A DNA stretch of 64,000 nucleotides from CAVZRC01 sp963777695 (GTDB lineage Bacteria > Planctomycetota > Planctomycetia > Isosphaerales > Isosphaeraceae): contig CAVZRC010000001.1 in NCBI GenBank assembly GCA_963777695.1, forward strand, positions 1,178,001-1,242,000. The letters run 5' to 3'. The position numbers and the translations under genes are program-made. Shown here piece after piece: positions 35,816-44,659 of this stretch. Each line of letters starts with the position of its first letter. Position 1 is the first letter of the stretch. Below the pieces are notes generated by a model. It made no database searches and was not told where the DNA came from. It saw only the letters and a program-made list of their open reading frames with translations.

Positions 35816-36430
35816 ATGGCGGCCTCCGGCTATTCCGCGGTCGTCGATCGGCTGATCACCGCCCTCGGCCGCCTGCCCGGCATCGGCGCCCGTTCCGCCG
35901 AGCGGCTGGCCCATCACCTCCTGAAGTGCACCCACGAAGAGGCGATCGAGCTGGCCGACGCCATCCGCGCCACCAAGGAACAGATCCGACATTGCCAGGT
36001 CTGTTTCCACCTGACCGAGGCCGACCAGCCCATGTGCGACATCTGCCGCGATCCTAGGCGCGATCCGTCGATCGTCTGCGTCGTCGAACACTCGCGCGAT
36101 CTCATTGCGATCGAAAAAATGCGAACCTTCCGCGGAGTCTACCACGTCCTGCTGGGCCGCCTGGCACCGTTATCGGGGATGGGTCCGGAGCAACTGACTA
36201 TCGACGCCCTGGCGGCACGGGTGGCCGCCTCGGATACGATCAGCGAGCTGATCATGGCGACGAACCCTAACTTGGAAGGCGACGGCACGGCGCTGCTGAT
36301 CGCTCAACGCCTCGGCGGTTCCCGAGTGCGCATTACCCGGCTCGCGCGGGGCCTGGCCTCGGGAAGCACCCTGGAATTCGCCAATCGCGACATGCTCGCC
36401 GATGCCATGGCGGGCCGTCAGCCATTCTGA
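35816..36430 (+). CDS. recR: recombination mediator protein RecR
   Basis: Helps load RecA at gaps together with RecF and RecO. About 204 residues, the normal size. Elements in order: helix-hairpin-helix LGRLPGIGARSAERLAHHLL, the four-Cys zinc finger CQVCFHLTEADQPMCDIC, and a Toprim domain with CVVEHSRDLIAIEK and YHVLLGRLAPLSGMGPEQLT, then VRITRLARGLASGSTLEFAN. I start at ATG 35816, with AAGG six bases upstream; a GTG two codons earlier overlaps the ybaB stop and is equally possible. It closes the dnaX-ybaB-recR group. Confidence 0.96.
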   Translation: MAASGYSAVVDRLITALGRLPGIGARSAERLAHHLLKCTHEEAIELADAIRATKEQIRHCQVCFHLTEADQPMCDICRDPRRDPSIVCVVEHSRDLIAIEKMRTFRGVYHVLLGRLAPLSGMGPEQLTIDALAARVAASDTISELIMATNPNLEGDGTALLIAQRLGGSRVRITRLARGLASGSTLEFANRDMLADAMAGRQPF

Positions 36431-36794
36431 ACGCCCCGGCGATCCGGCTCCGCGTCGGGATCACTCCTCGCGGGGCGGTCCCGGTATCGAGCACGCCAAT
36501 CACCCCGATGATCCCGTTGACCGCCTCGCAGTCCCGACTTCCGGTACCGGATCGCGCCGATTCGGCCTACGGAAAGCTCCACGGTTCGTGCCTACGTCGA
36601 TGAATATGATGATTCAGGTCACACGATAGGCGACCCGTATCGCGGCATCTTGCAAAGTGGGCTGTGGTCTCGAGGCGATTTGTGGCATAATACTTGCTGT
36701 GAGATCAGGGCACGACTCGGGTATCGTCGATGCCCGCCCAAATTGTTCTCCATCCCAGAGTGCACTGACTCATCTAGCTATGGAATAGAGGATA
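36431..36794. other. intergenic region between recR and rpoN
   Basis: No gene is supported in these 364 bases. The notable feature is the sigma-54-type promoter at 36683-36698. The region around 36590-36790 is more AT-rich than the flanking genes, as expected for a regulatory region. No clear recR terminator is visible. Confidence 0.5.
36683..36698 (+). promoter_or_regulatory. sigma-54-type (-24/-12) promoter upstream of rpoN
   Basis: TGGCAT-AATAC-TTGCT matches the sigma-54 consensus TGGCAC-N5-TTGCW with one mismatch, and the GG and GC pairs are separated by exactly 10 bases. Transcription would start near 36709, some 86 bases before the rpoN ATG. A sigma-70 reading of CATAAT (36686-36691) as an extended -10 (TGGCATAAT) overlaps the same bases but lacks a -35 box. 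Confidence 0.55.
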
Positions 36795-38243
36795 ATGCGG
36801 CTCGATACCTCCCAGCAGATGCGGACCGAGATGCGCCTTCGGATGGCGCCTCGCATGATCCAGTCGATGGAGATCCTGCAATTGCCGATCATGGCCTTGC
36901 AGGAGCGAATCGAGCAGGAGTTGAGCGAGAATCCTGTGCTGGAGGATCAGCGGGAATCCACATCCGCCGAAGTGGATGGAGATGAATCGCCCTCGCTGGC
37001 CCAGGGCGAGCCGGAAGCGGATGGCGAGCCGAACGAATTCGATAGCATGATGGGTCTGGATGAGAATTGGAGCGAGATCTACGACGAGGGTCCCCGACGA
37101 AGCCGGGCGGCCTTGAGTGAGGACTCCGACCGCAAGCAAGACGCCATGCAGAACATGGCGTCACGTCCCCGCTCGTTCCACGATGATCTGGTCGACCAGC
37201 TTGGTTTCTTCGATTGCGACCCGACGATCCGTGCCCTCGCCGTGTATATCATTTACAACCTGGACGAGAAGGGTTACTTCCGACTCCCGCTCCAGGACAC
37301 GATCCGGGACCTGAACGGGGCCGCGACCCTGGAGCAGGCGGAAGAGGCACTTCGCCTGGTTCAGCGGCTTGACCCGCCGGGCGTCGGGGCACGCGATCTT
37401 CGCGAGTGCTTGCTCCTGCAACTCACGCCCGATACCCCCTGCCACGAGGTGCTCTATACGCTCATCTCGCAGCACCTCGAGGACCTCGAGCACAACCGAC
37501 TGCCGGCCATCGAGAAGAAGACCGGGATCCCTATTGAGAAGATCAAGGAAGCGATCGACCAGCTCCGACGGCTCAATTTCCGCCCCGGGGCGTCCTTCGT
37601 CACCGACAACTCGCATTATGTCGTGCCCGACCTGAACGTCGAGCTCAACGATCAGGGCGCCTATGACGTCCGGCTGATCGACGAAAACACGCCGCAACTC
37701 GCTATCTCGCTCCATTACCAAAAGTTACTCCGCAATAAGCAAACCGACCCGAAAACGCGCGAGTACATCCAGAAGCGCATCCAATCCGCACGATGGCTCA
37801 TCGAGTCGATCGAGCAACGACGCAACACCTTGCTCAAGGTCGCCAGGGCCATCATCGAGCACCAGAAAGATTTCCTCGATAAGGGCCCCGAATCCATCGA
37901 GCCGCTCAAGATGCAGCAGATCGCCGACCGTGTTGGTGTCCACGTCACCACCGTTAGTCGCGCCGTCGATGACAAGTGGGTCCAGACGCCGCGCGGGATC
38001 TTCCCGCTCAAGCGATTCTTCGGCGGCGGCACCATGACGGCCGACGGCGAAGAGGTCGCATGGGACACGATCAAGCAGAAGCTGCTCGAGATCATCGCCA
38101 AGGAAGACAAGCAAAGTCCCTTGTCCGACGAGGACATCGTCGACGAGATGGGCCGCCAGGGCTTCAACGTCGCGCGCCGCACCGTCACGAAATATCGACA
38201 GGCCTTGCTCATCCCCTCGAGCCGGCAGCGTCAACAGTTTTGA
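36795..38243 (+). CDS. rpoN: RNA polymerase sigma-54 factor
   Basis: The alternative sigma factor that recognises -24/-12 promoters and needs an ATP-dependent activator. 482 residues, the normal length. Region I is MRLDTSQQMRTEMRLRMAPR with MIQSMEILQLPIMAL, Gln/Leu-rich as usual; region II is acidic (residues about 55-115). The core-binding domain starts near SRPRSFHDDLVDQLGF. The helix-turn-helix is MQQIADRVGVHVTTVSRAVD, and the RpoN box that reads the -24 element is VARRTVTKYRQALLIPSS (family ARRTVAKYRExxxIxxS). The start ATG has GAGG close upstream. It carries a sigma-54-type promoter in front of it and ends at a perfect hairpin facing a convergent XRE gene. Confidence 0.97.
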   Translation: MRLDTSQQMRTEMRLRMAPRMIQSMEILQLPIMALQERIEQELSENPVLEDQRESTSAEVDGDESPSLAQGEPEADGEPNEFDSMMGLDENWSEIYDEGPRRSRAALSEDSDRKQDAMQNMASRPRSFHDDLVDQLGFFDCDPTIRALAVYIIYNLDEKGYFRLPLQDTIRDLNGAATLEQAEEALRLVQRLDPPGVGARDLRECLLLQLTPDTPCHEVLYTLISQHLEDLEHNRLPAIEKKTGIPIEKIKEAIDQLRRLNFRPGASFVTDNSHYVVPDLNVELNDQGAYDVRLIDENTPQLAISLHYQKLLRNKQTDPKTREYIQKRIQSARWLIESIEQRRNTLLKVARAIIEHQKDFLDKGPESIEPLKMQQIADRVGVHVTTVSRAVDDKWVQTPRGIFPLKRFFGGGTMTADGEEVAWDTIKQKLLEIIAKEDKQSPLSDEDIVDEMGRQGFNVARRTVTKYRQALLIPSSRQRQQF

Positions 38244-38277
38244 TCGTCCTTTGTCCCCCGATGGGGACAAAGGACGA
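38244..38277. terminator. perfect hairpin between convergent rpoN and XRE gene
   Basis: TCGTCCTTTGTCCCC (38244-38258) and GGGGACAAAGGACGA (38263-38277) form a perfect 15-bp stem with a CGAT loop, starting right after the rpoN stop. There is no long T run. Its sequence belongs to the same GGACAAAGGAC repeat type as 3792-3901. A role as bidirectional terminator is inferred from position. Confidence 0.7.
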
Positions 38278-38290
38278 AGGACGAGACAGT

Positions 38291-38753
38291 TCAGGCCGTC
38301 GCGGAGCTGGCGCGGAGCCGCTCCCAGGATCGGCGCGCCCGGGATTGCAGGCGACGGTCGGAGATCGCTCGCATCCTTGTCGATCTCGATGATGGGCTTG
38401 GCACCGATGAGGCGGCTCATGGCCAACTCGTAACCGAGGAACCGGACATTCTCCAGGATCGCCAGGACTTCGGGGGCGCCGAGCTTCTGGACCAGGTTGA
38501 GGACCTTGCGCTCCTCGACAGACAGGAGATCCGCGGGTTGACATACATCGATGTCGAGCGAGTCGTCGGCGAGATAGTCGAGCGAGACATTGACGGCCTT
38601 GGCCAGCCGGAAGGCGTTGTCGAGGCCCGGGCGGGACTTGCCCTGGAGGATCCGGGAGATCTCGGAATCGCTCACCTGCGAAAGCCTGGCAAGCTTCTGC
38701 CCGTTGAGGCTATGCCGAGTCATCAGGATCTGGAGCTTATCTTTGAGTTTCAT
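38291..38753 (-). CDS. XRE-family helix-turn-helix regulator (3' end uncertain)
   Basis: From ATG 38753 the frame reads MKLKDKLQILMTRHSLNGQK and then an XRE/Cro helix-turn-helix (KLARLSQVSDSEISRILQGK, with SRPGLDNAFRLAKAVNVSLD) followed by a helical tail (LSVEERKVLNLVQKLGAPEV). The same frame has no stop until 37725, deep inside the convergent rpoN gene, which is implausible. A one-base change in the run GGGCGCGCCGATC (near 38325-38335) would move it to a frame ending at TGA 38293-38291, giving about 153 residues. I adopt that end provisionally. Given the other indels at GCGC sites this is likely. The regulated genes are unknown. Confidence 0.65.
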
Positions 38754-39008
38754 GTCTCGACCGTACGACGTCTCCCCGATACGGGGAAGCCGCGGCTCTC
38801 GAAGGTGCAAGATCATCCCTGATACGAATCCGGCCGCCACCAGTGCGACTGTACGAACGCCGGGATTGAGGCGTGCCGGCAGATCCGGAGAGGACGGTCG
38901 TTGGTCGCCGACGAGCATGATAACGCATCACGGGCGAGATTCAATTCGGAATTGCAAAAGCGCGGCCGAGACGTGCTAAAGGGGCCGGCGATCCGGGCGT
39001 TCGGCTCG

Positions 39009-40016
39009 TCAGGAGGTACGCCGGACGACATACTGCGCGAGGGTGCGCAAGACCGTCTTGGCGTCGGAGTCCGCCAGACAATCCAGGGCATCGAGTGCCT
39101 GCTTGACGTGCTGCTTCGCGAGTTGCCAGGCATGATCGAGTGCGCCCGTGTTCTCCAGATAAGGCCGGAGCTGTCGACGGAGATCGGACTTGGACTCCGA
39201 CAGCAAGACCCGGATCGTCGCCGCATCCTGCGGCTCGACGAGTCGGAGCAGATAGATCACGGGGAGGGTCAGCTTCTGCTTCTCCAGGTCCGTGCCAAGG
39301 CTCTTGCCGGTCACGCGCTCCTCGCCCCAGATATCCAGGACATCGTCGGCGATCTGGAATGCGATGCCGAGATTGCGTCCATACCGCTCGAGCGAGGCAA
39401 CCGTCGGCTCCGGTGCTCCCGCATACGACGCACCCAGCCGGCAACAGACGGCCGTGAGTTCGGCGGTCTTCCCCTCAATGATGGCGAAGTAATCGGACTC
39501 GTCGAGCTGGAGGTTGCCGCGGTGATGGACCTGCTGCATCTCCCCTTCGCAGACCTTGTTGGTCGCGTGGCCGATCCATCGGCAGGCGCGGGTGGAGTCG
39601 AGCGATGCGGCCAGATGGAACGCATGCGTGAACAAGTAATCGCCCAGCAGCACGGCGGTCTCATTGCCCCACTCGGCGTTGACCGTGGCCGCGTGACGGC
39701 GGATCATCGCCTCGTCGAGGATGTCGTCGTGGACGAGCGTCGCCGTGTGGATCATCTCGACGACCGCGGCCAGGACGCTGTGAGACCGCGACAGCGAGCC
39801 GCTCGCGAGCCCCGAGAAGAGCACCAGGGCCGGGCGGAGCCGCTTCCCGTGGAAGTCGGCGCAGTGATTCACCAGTTGTTGCACGAACGGGAATCGGCTC
39901 TTCAACTCATCCTGGAAGATCCGCTCGGCGTCGGCCAGCTCGGTGGCGATGGGTGCGTAGAGATCGGCCAGGCTCAACCGAGCGGCCCCGGCTTCCGGCA
40001 GCGTTTGCAACGACAT
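39009..40016 (-). CDS. polyprenyl (all-trans) diphosphate synthase
   Basis: A 335-residue trans-prenyltransferase that lengthens allylic diphosphates with IPP to make the quinone side chain (IspB/HepT/SdsA type). The first aspartate-rich motif is LVHDDILDEAMIRR (DDxxD) and the second is AFQIADDVLDIWGEE (DDxxD); GKRLRPALVLFS and EGKTAELTAVCCRLGA are the other conserved blocks. The Ala/Val residues a few positions before the first DDxxD are small, consistent with a long product, but the chain length cannot be set from sequence. GGAGG lies six bases before the ATG. It is followed upstream by moaC on the same strand, 88 bases apart. Confidence 0.93.
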   Translation of the reverse strand: MSLQTLPEAGAARLSLADLYAPIATELADAERIFQDELKSRFPFVQQLVNHCADFHGKRLRPALVLFSGLASGSLSRSHSVLAAVVEMIHTATLVHDDILDEAMIRRHAATVNAEWGNETAVLLGDYLFTHAFHLAASLDSTRACRWIGHATNKVCEGEMQQVHHRGNLQLDESDYFAIIEGKTAELTAVCCRLGASYAGAPEPTVASLERYGRNLGIAFQIADDVLDIWGEERVTGKSLGTDLEKQKLTLPVIYLLRLVEPQDAATIRVLLSESKSDLRRQLRPYLENTGALDHAWQLAKQHVKQALDALDCLADSDAKTVLRTLAQYVVRRTS

Positions 40017-40103
40017 CCGCGTCCTCCCTCGCCCCTCAAGTATCGGTCAGTGCCCGGTCGGCGCACCCTCGGGCCGGACTCGCCGGCCGGAGCAGGCGTC
40101 GAT

Positions 40104-40652
40104 CTACTCCTCGGACCTCCGGTAGGTACCATGACGCCCACCGGCCTTCTCCTCGAGCTGGATCCGCGCGATCACCATCCCGCGATCCACGGCCTTACAC
40201 ATGTCGTAGACCGTCAGGGCGGCGATACTGACCGCCGTCATGGCTTCCATCTCCACCCCGGTCCGGCCATGGACCTTGACGAATGCCTCGATCCGGATGA
40301 GATCCGGGTCGATCGGCGTCAACGCGAGTTCCACGCTGTCGATCCCGAGCGGGTGGCAGAGGGGGATCAACTCTCCCGTCCGTTTCGCCGCCATGATCCC
40401 CGCCAGCCGCGCGACCTCAAGCACGTCCCCTTTCGCCAGGCGACGGTCCTTCACGAGCGCGAGCGTCGTAGGGGCCATCTTGACGGCACCACTTGCCCGG
40501 GCTGTCCGCAGCGTGACCTCCTTCGCCGAGACATCCACCATCCGGCTGGCGCCGCCCTCGTCGAAGTGCGTCAGCGCGACCGTCGCCATCGGTGCTCGTT
40601 CCCGAGGGCTCAGGGTCGCGTCCCCGCCCGGGAGGTCGTTTTCCGCCGACAT
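40104..40652 (-). CDS. moaC: cyclic pyranopterin monophosphate synthase MoaC
   Basis: Second step of molybdenum cofactor synthesis, acting on the product of MoaA. 182 residues from ATG 40652, which has GAGGAGAAGG upstream. Family segments: LTHFDEGGASRMVDVSAKEV, ARASGAVKM, KGDVLEVARLAGIMAAKRTG, ELIPLCHPLGIDSVEL and GRTGVEMEAMTAVSIAALTV followed by YDMCKAVDRGM. All of the conserved residues around the active site that I can place (Lys in MAAKRT, His in LCHP, Asp in YDMCKA) are present. moaA and moeA are not in the window. Confidence 0.96.
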   Translation of the reverse strand: MSAENDLPGGDATLSPRERAPMATVALTHFDEGGASRMVDVSAKEVTLRTARASGAVKMAPTTLALVKDRRLAKGDVLEVARLAGIMAAKRTGELIPLCHPLGIDSVELALTPIDPDLIRIEAFVKVHGRTGVEMEAMTAVSIAALTVYDMCKAVDRGMVIARIQLEEKAGGRHGTYRRSEE

Positions 40653-40822
40653 TATCGTTGTCCTTCTCCTCACCGCTCATCATGCATCCAGCCACGAGCG
40701 GACAGAGACCGTTTCGTTCAATTCATTCTGAAAGTATTCTACGAATCGTCGGCTCCGCGACCAGAGGGAAGAATGGACTTTGTCGGATCCGCTCCGATCA
40801 ACCGTATGAATTGAAGGGCCGT

Positions 40823-42507
40823 TCAGGGCTGGATTCGTGGCTGCGATGATCCCGACGCACGAGGAACAGGGTGTCGTTTGGCTGATGCTGATGCAGGGAA
40901 GTGCCAGATCGCGGACAATTCGACACCGAATCGGGACCTGGTCGCGATGCGACGACCGCCATCCCGTTCGATGCGGTCGGCCAGATCGGGCCGCCAGTAG
41001 GCGGTGCGGTCCGAGACCACGACCCATTCCGACAGGCTTGCCGCCTCATCGTCTTTCAGGATGATCTCGCGACGCGCCAGCGTGCGGTTGAACCCGGTGG
41101 TCAAGGCACCCTGGCCGGGATAGAGGGTCGGCACCATGGCCACGGACACCCCCGGCCGCGCCTCCCTCGCCAGGCGGTCCAGCAGCACATTATCGACGGC
41201 GTCGCTCCAGTAGGTCACCTCCAGGCCCATCGCTCGGGCACCGGGAAGCCCGCCGACCAAGATGTTGTAATAGCTGAGGCCGAACGGATGCATCGCCACC
41301 ACGCCGAACCCCTGAGCGATCAGGAGGCCGCCGATCACCAGTCGCCCCCGACCTCCCGGGATCGCGCGATCCCAGAGCCATCCGAAGCCCAGGCCGATCA
41401 ACATGGCCCACGCCGGGAAGACATTCAAGAACAGACGTTCGCCGTCGTAGACGGGCACGCGCGTGCTGAACAGGATCAGGAAGAAGAGGATCGATCCCGC
41501 GAGCAGCAAGGGGAACGGATCAACGCGTCGATTCTTCCAGGCGGCGGACGACCCCGAGGAGTCCCAGCGCCTGAAGTCCGACGGGGACGGTGGCCCCAAA
41601 GTAGAGCCAGGGGTAATGCCAAGGCACATCCCGATCGGCAAAGACCCGGCCGAAATACTCGACCCGGATCGTGACGCGCTCAACCCCGGTACCCCAGTAC
41701 CTCCAGATCCTTGCCCAGGTGTCAAACCAGAGCCATGGCCATCCCGCCCAGAACAGGGCGAGGCCGACGACCGTCCAGACGGTTATGGCGAGGAGGGCGC
41801 GTCGTGGAGGAAGGCGAACGAGCGACCACACGGCGAGCATCGGTAGGAGGAACCAGCCATGGATCTTGGTGAGGACAGACAGCGACCAGACCGCCCCGGC
41901 GGCCATCATCCCGAGGACGGGCCGCCGAGACCCCAGGGCGCGGTCCGCGGCGAGGAGGGACGCGGTCCAGAAGAACGCCAAGATCGTCTCGAGTGCCGCC
42001 AGATGGCGCATGGGCAAAGACGCGGGGCATGGTCGTCAACGCGAACCCGGAGGCGATGCCGGCGGCGCGTCCCCATCTCCGGCCCGCGCCGGCCGTGACG
42101 ATGCCGACCAGGAGGCCGAAGGCCATCGCCGGCGCCAATCGGCCGGCCAGCACGTAGTATCCCGTCGGGTCCGGACCCTTCCAGAGCACCTCGAAGGGCT
42201 CGCCGAGCATCGAGGCAATTCCCAGCAGCCAACGACCGAGTGGCGGATGCTCGGCGTTGTCGCGAAAGACCCGGTCGACCACGGCCCGGTCGAGGAAACG
42301 TCGCCCCTGCTTCCCCAACGTGGTCAGATAGGTTCGACCGGGCCGGACGTCCAGCGGTTCGTCGACCGTCAACCCCGGCCCGTCCAGGGTCAGCAAGACG
42401 GCGAACCACGCCAGGAGCCCCATCAGCAACGCCACTCGCCGGATCGATCGATCGCGCGATAGGTCAACCTCGTCAAATCCTGCGTCGCCCCTGGCCGCTG
42501 ATGTCAC
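40823..42507 (-). CDS. family-39-like membrane glycosyltransferase (frame broken twice)
   Basis: A multi-spanning transferase resembling the dolichyl/undecaprenyl-phosphate sugar transferases (PMT/ArnT type). The start is GTG 42507, behind GAGGAAGG. The first luminal loop has the expected acidic motif (GPGLTVDEPLDVRPG) and NAEHPPLGRWLLG, similar to the D-E and HPP signatures of this family. The frame changes near 42020 (CATGCGCCATCTG, one base gained) and near 41530 (GACGCGTTGATCC, one base gained). The joined protein has about 560 residues with about ten hydrophobic helices and a soluble C-terminal domain. Both joints are supported by continuous hydrophobic topology and sensible sequence (MPRVFAHAHLAALETILAFF and RRLEESRVDPFPLLLAG). 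The donor and acceptor are unknown. Confidence 0.82.
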
Positions 42508-42837
42508 CGTGAGACCTTCCTCGATCGCCGCGACCCCTTCGACACGTTCATCCAGCTCGTCGAAAAGCCTGAAGAACTGCCGAGGACGGGCGAAAGGCTA
42601 ATAGGAGGAGTCTGTCCCGTCGCGGCGTCCACCATCGATCGGACTCCATCCGGGTCGTCTCGGAAACGAATGCTGGCCTTCGCGCTCTCAGAACCCCGAC
42701 GGGGGCCTGTCGCCGTAGCCTCGGCCTTCTGGTTAAGATACATCCTCTCTTTTCCCAGCACGAGAACCGTCAGGCCGATCGATTCGACAATCTTGATCCG
42801 GGCCGGAGCCGGCGCGGGCGACAGGAGGTGCTTCGTG
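42508..42837. other. intergenic region between glycosyltransferase and terC-like gene
   Basis: No gene is supported between the divergent genes. An excellent AGGAGG (42823-42828) precedes the TerC start. I looked for a manganese-sensing yybP-ykoY leader, common before TerC-family genes, and do not see its conserved motifs. Longer open frames crossing the region are Arg/Ser-rich. Confidence 0.5.
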
Positions 42838-43758
42838 ATGTTCGATCTCGCCCCTCGCGACTACCCGCTGGTCGGCTGGTACATCCTGGTGCTCGTCTTC
42901 CTCGAGGGACTCCTGAGCGCCGACAATGCGCTGGTCCTCGCGGTGATGGTGCGGCATCTTCCCAAGGATGAGCAGAAGCGCGTCTTGCGTTACGGGATCT
43001 GGGGCGCCATCGGGTTTCGCCTCGTCGCCGTGCTCTTATCGGCGATCCTGATCCGGTTCTGGTACTTCAAGGTGTTCGGCGGCCTCTACCTGCTCTACTT
43101 GGCGGTCGCGCATTTCCTCTCCAGGAGCGGGCACGATGCGGCCTCTCCGCAATTTACGGGCGCCGTCCCCGTCCCGAAGAAGTCGCCTTGGCTCCGCGGC
43201 TTCTGGGGTACGGTGACCTCCGTGACGATGACGGACATCGCCTTTTCAATCGACTCGATCCTGACCGCCGTGGCCATGGCCGAGGGATTCCCGGATCGAT
43301 TCGGTCCCAACGGCAAGATGTTCATCGTCTTCGTCGGCGGCGTCCTCGGCATCATTACGATGCGGTTCGTGGTGCGCTACTTCGTCATCATGCTCGATCG
43401 CTTCCCCGGCCTGGCCGAGGGGGCTTACTATCTCGTTGCCTGGATCGGCCTGAAGCTCGTAGCTGGCGGCATCCACGACGGATTTCCCAAGGACTTCCCC
43501 TACCACATCCCCGAGCCGCTCTTCTGGGGCGTCATGATCGCGATCGTGACCATCAGCATATTCGTCAAGCCGCGCGGAGTGCCCCCGGATCACACCGAGA
43601 GCCTCGATTTGCTCGAGTCCGAAGAGAAACCGGACACGGATCGGCCGTCCAACTCCGTTGGCCACCCCAATGGCGCTGAACAGGTGGGGGGAGCCGCGCA
43701 CCCCGACGGCTCCAAACTCCTGCAATCGGGCACGACGCGCAATCCCTCGCCGGGCTAG
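42838..43758 (+). CDS. TerC-family integral membrane protein
   Basis: A roughly 306-residue membrane protein of the TerC/Alx family, linked to tellurite resistance and, in some bacteria, to manganese export during protein secretion. ATG 42838 lies nine bases after AGGAGG; an in-frame GTG directly before it would give a six-base spacing and is equally possible. About seven to eight helices are present. The two conserved acidic intramembrane motifs are visible: LLSADNALVLAVMV and DIAFSIDSILTAVAMA, together with FGGLYLLYLAVAHF and GGVLGIITMRFVVRYFVIML. The C-terminal 70 residues are hydrophilic and not conserved. No partner gene is near. Confidence 0.92.
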   Translation: MFDLAPRDYPLVGWYILVLVFLEGLLSADNALVLAVMVRHLPKDEQKRVLRYGIWGAIGFRLVAVLLSAILIRFWYFKVFGGLYLLYLAVAHFLSRSGHDAASPQFTGAVPVPKKSPWLRGFWGTVTSVTMTDIAFSIDSILTAVAMAEGFPDRFGPNGKMFIVFVGGVLGIITMRFVVRYFVIMLDRFPGLAEGAYYLVAWIGLKLVAGGIHDGFPKDFPYHIPEPLFWGVMIAIVTISIFVKPRGVPPDHTESLDLLESEEKPDTDRPSNSVGHPNGAEQVGGAAHPDGSKLLQSGTTRNPSPG

Positions 43759-43804
43759 GCGAGTTGGTCGCTCACGAAGTCGTGTGGTATCCGCGCGGAC
43801 GCCA

Positions 43805-44659
43805 TCAATTGAGCTCGTGGTCCACCAGCGCTTCGCGTAGCTTCTGGAGCACGCGGGATTTCTCGTTGCTGACGGTCTTGGGAGCGACGCCCCATTGCTG
43901 GGCGATCTCGGCCGGCGTCTTGCCCATGAGCGTGTCCTGGATCAACGCGGCTTCGCGAGGATTCAGATTCTGCTCGATCGCATCCTGGAGGGCGGCTCGC
44001 AATGTCTCCGCGGTCTTCTGGGCCTCGGAAGCCGCAGGGACATCGACGGACTCCAGCGACTGGTACACCTTCTCTCGTTGCGATCGCTTCTTCACCATGT
44101 CCACCGCACGGAAGAAGGCAATTCCCTCCGAGGTCTCCCGGCTGAAGACCTCCCGGATTCCCCAGTTTCCCACCTCCCCGACCAGCGAATCGAAACGCGG
44201 ACGGCCGAGGTTCTGCAACAAGGTGGCGTAAACCGCCTGGGAATTATCGTCGTGAAGCTGGGCCGGGATCCCGGCTCGATACCAGGCACGATTCAGATAC
44301 TTATTCAACTGGGTGAGGCCCGACGAGATCGCCGCGGAATCGGGCGCCGCCGCAATCGTCGAACCGTAGCTCATCCCGACTGGCGCCAGAGACGTCGTCG
44401 GGGGATCACTCATCAGCTCGGCTAGGCTGTGGCCTAGGGCGGCGTCCCAGGTCGCATTCGATACGGCCGACGCCCTCGCGTCTTCGCTCGCCTCGAGCTG
44501 CTCATGGACCGGATCGGCCAACAGATCGCGCTCGACGATCATCCCCGACAGCGCATGAGCCTGCGCGGCGCCGGACAAGAGCCGCAACGCCTCCAGGCCT
44601 TCCACCGTCGGGCGATAATGTCGCCGCGCTCGCTTTTTCTGATCAGATCCCCCGGCCAA
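43805..44659 (-). CDS. sigma-70-family (ECF-like) factor with a surface-protein-like N-terminus
   Basis: The C-terminal 170 residues look like an ECF sigma factor: a region-2-like helical part (LTQLNKYLNRAWYRAGIP, FFRAVDMVKKRSQREKVYQS) and a region-4 helix-turn-helix (LNPREAALIQDTLMGKTPAE, IAQQWGVAPKTVSNEKSRVL). In front are about 110 residues of unusual sequence. The very start (KKRARRHYRPTVEGLEALRL, then LSG) matches the basic plus LExLExRxLLSG pattern found at the N-termini of many large planctomycete surface proteins, followed by a Ser/Ala-rich stretch. 284 residues in total, longer than a normal ECF factor. No anti-sigma gene is adjacent. The role of the N-terminal part is unknown. Confidence 0.75.
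   Translation of the reverse strand: MAGGSDQKKRARRHYRPTVEGLEALRLLSGAAQAHALSGMIVERDLLADPVHEQLEASEDARASAVSNATWDAALGHSLAELMSDPPTTSLAPVGMSYGSTIAAAPDSAAISSGLTQLNKYLNRAWYRAGIPAQLHDDNSQAVYATLLQNLGRPRFDSLVGEVGNWGIREVFSRETSEGIAFFRAVDMVKKRSQREKVYQSLESVDVPAASEAQKTAETLRAALQDAIEQNLNPREAALIQDTLMGKTPAEIAQQWGVAPKTVSNEKSRVLQKLREALVDHELN

Noticed and set aside
37725..38290. In-frame continuation of the XRE gene antisense to rpoN
   Set aside because: It would place 500 bases of a regulator opposite the most conserved part of rpoN. An indel near GGGCGCGCC with a stop at 38291 is more likely.
38901..40814. 637-codon plus-strand frame
   Set aside because: It runs antisense through the polyprenyl synthase and moaC genes, both with complete catalytic motifs on the minus strand.
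42508..42837. Manganese riboswitch in front of the TerC-family gene
   Set aside because: TerC genes often have a yybP-ykoY leader, so I looked for it, but the conserved loop sequences are not present.
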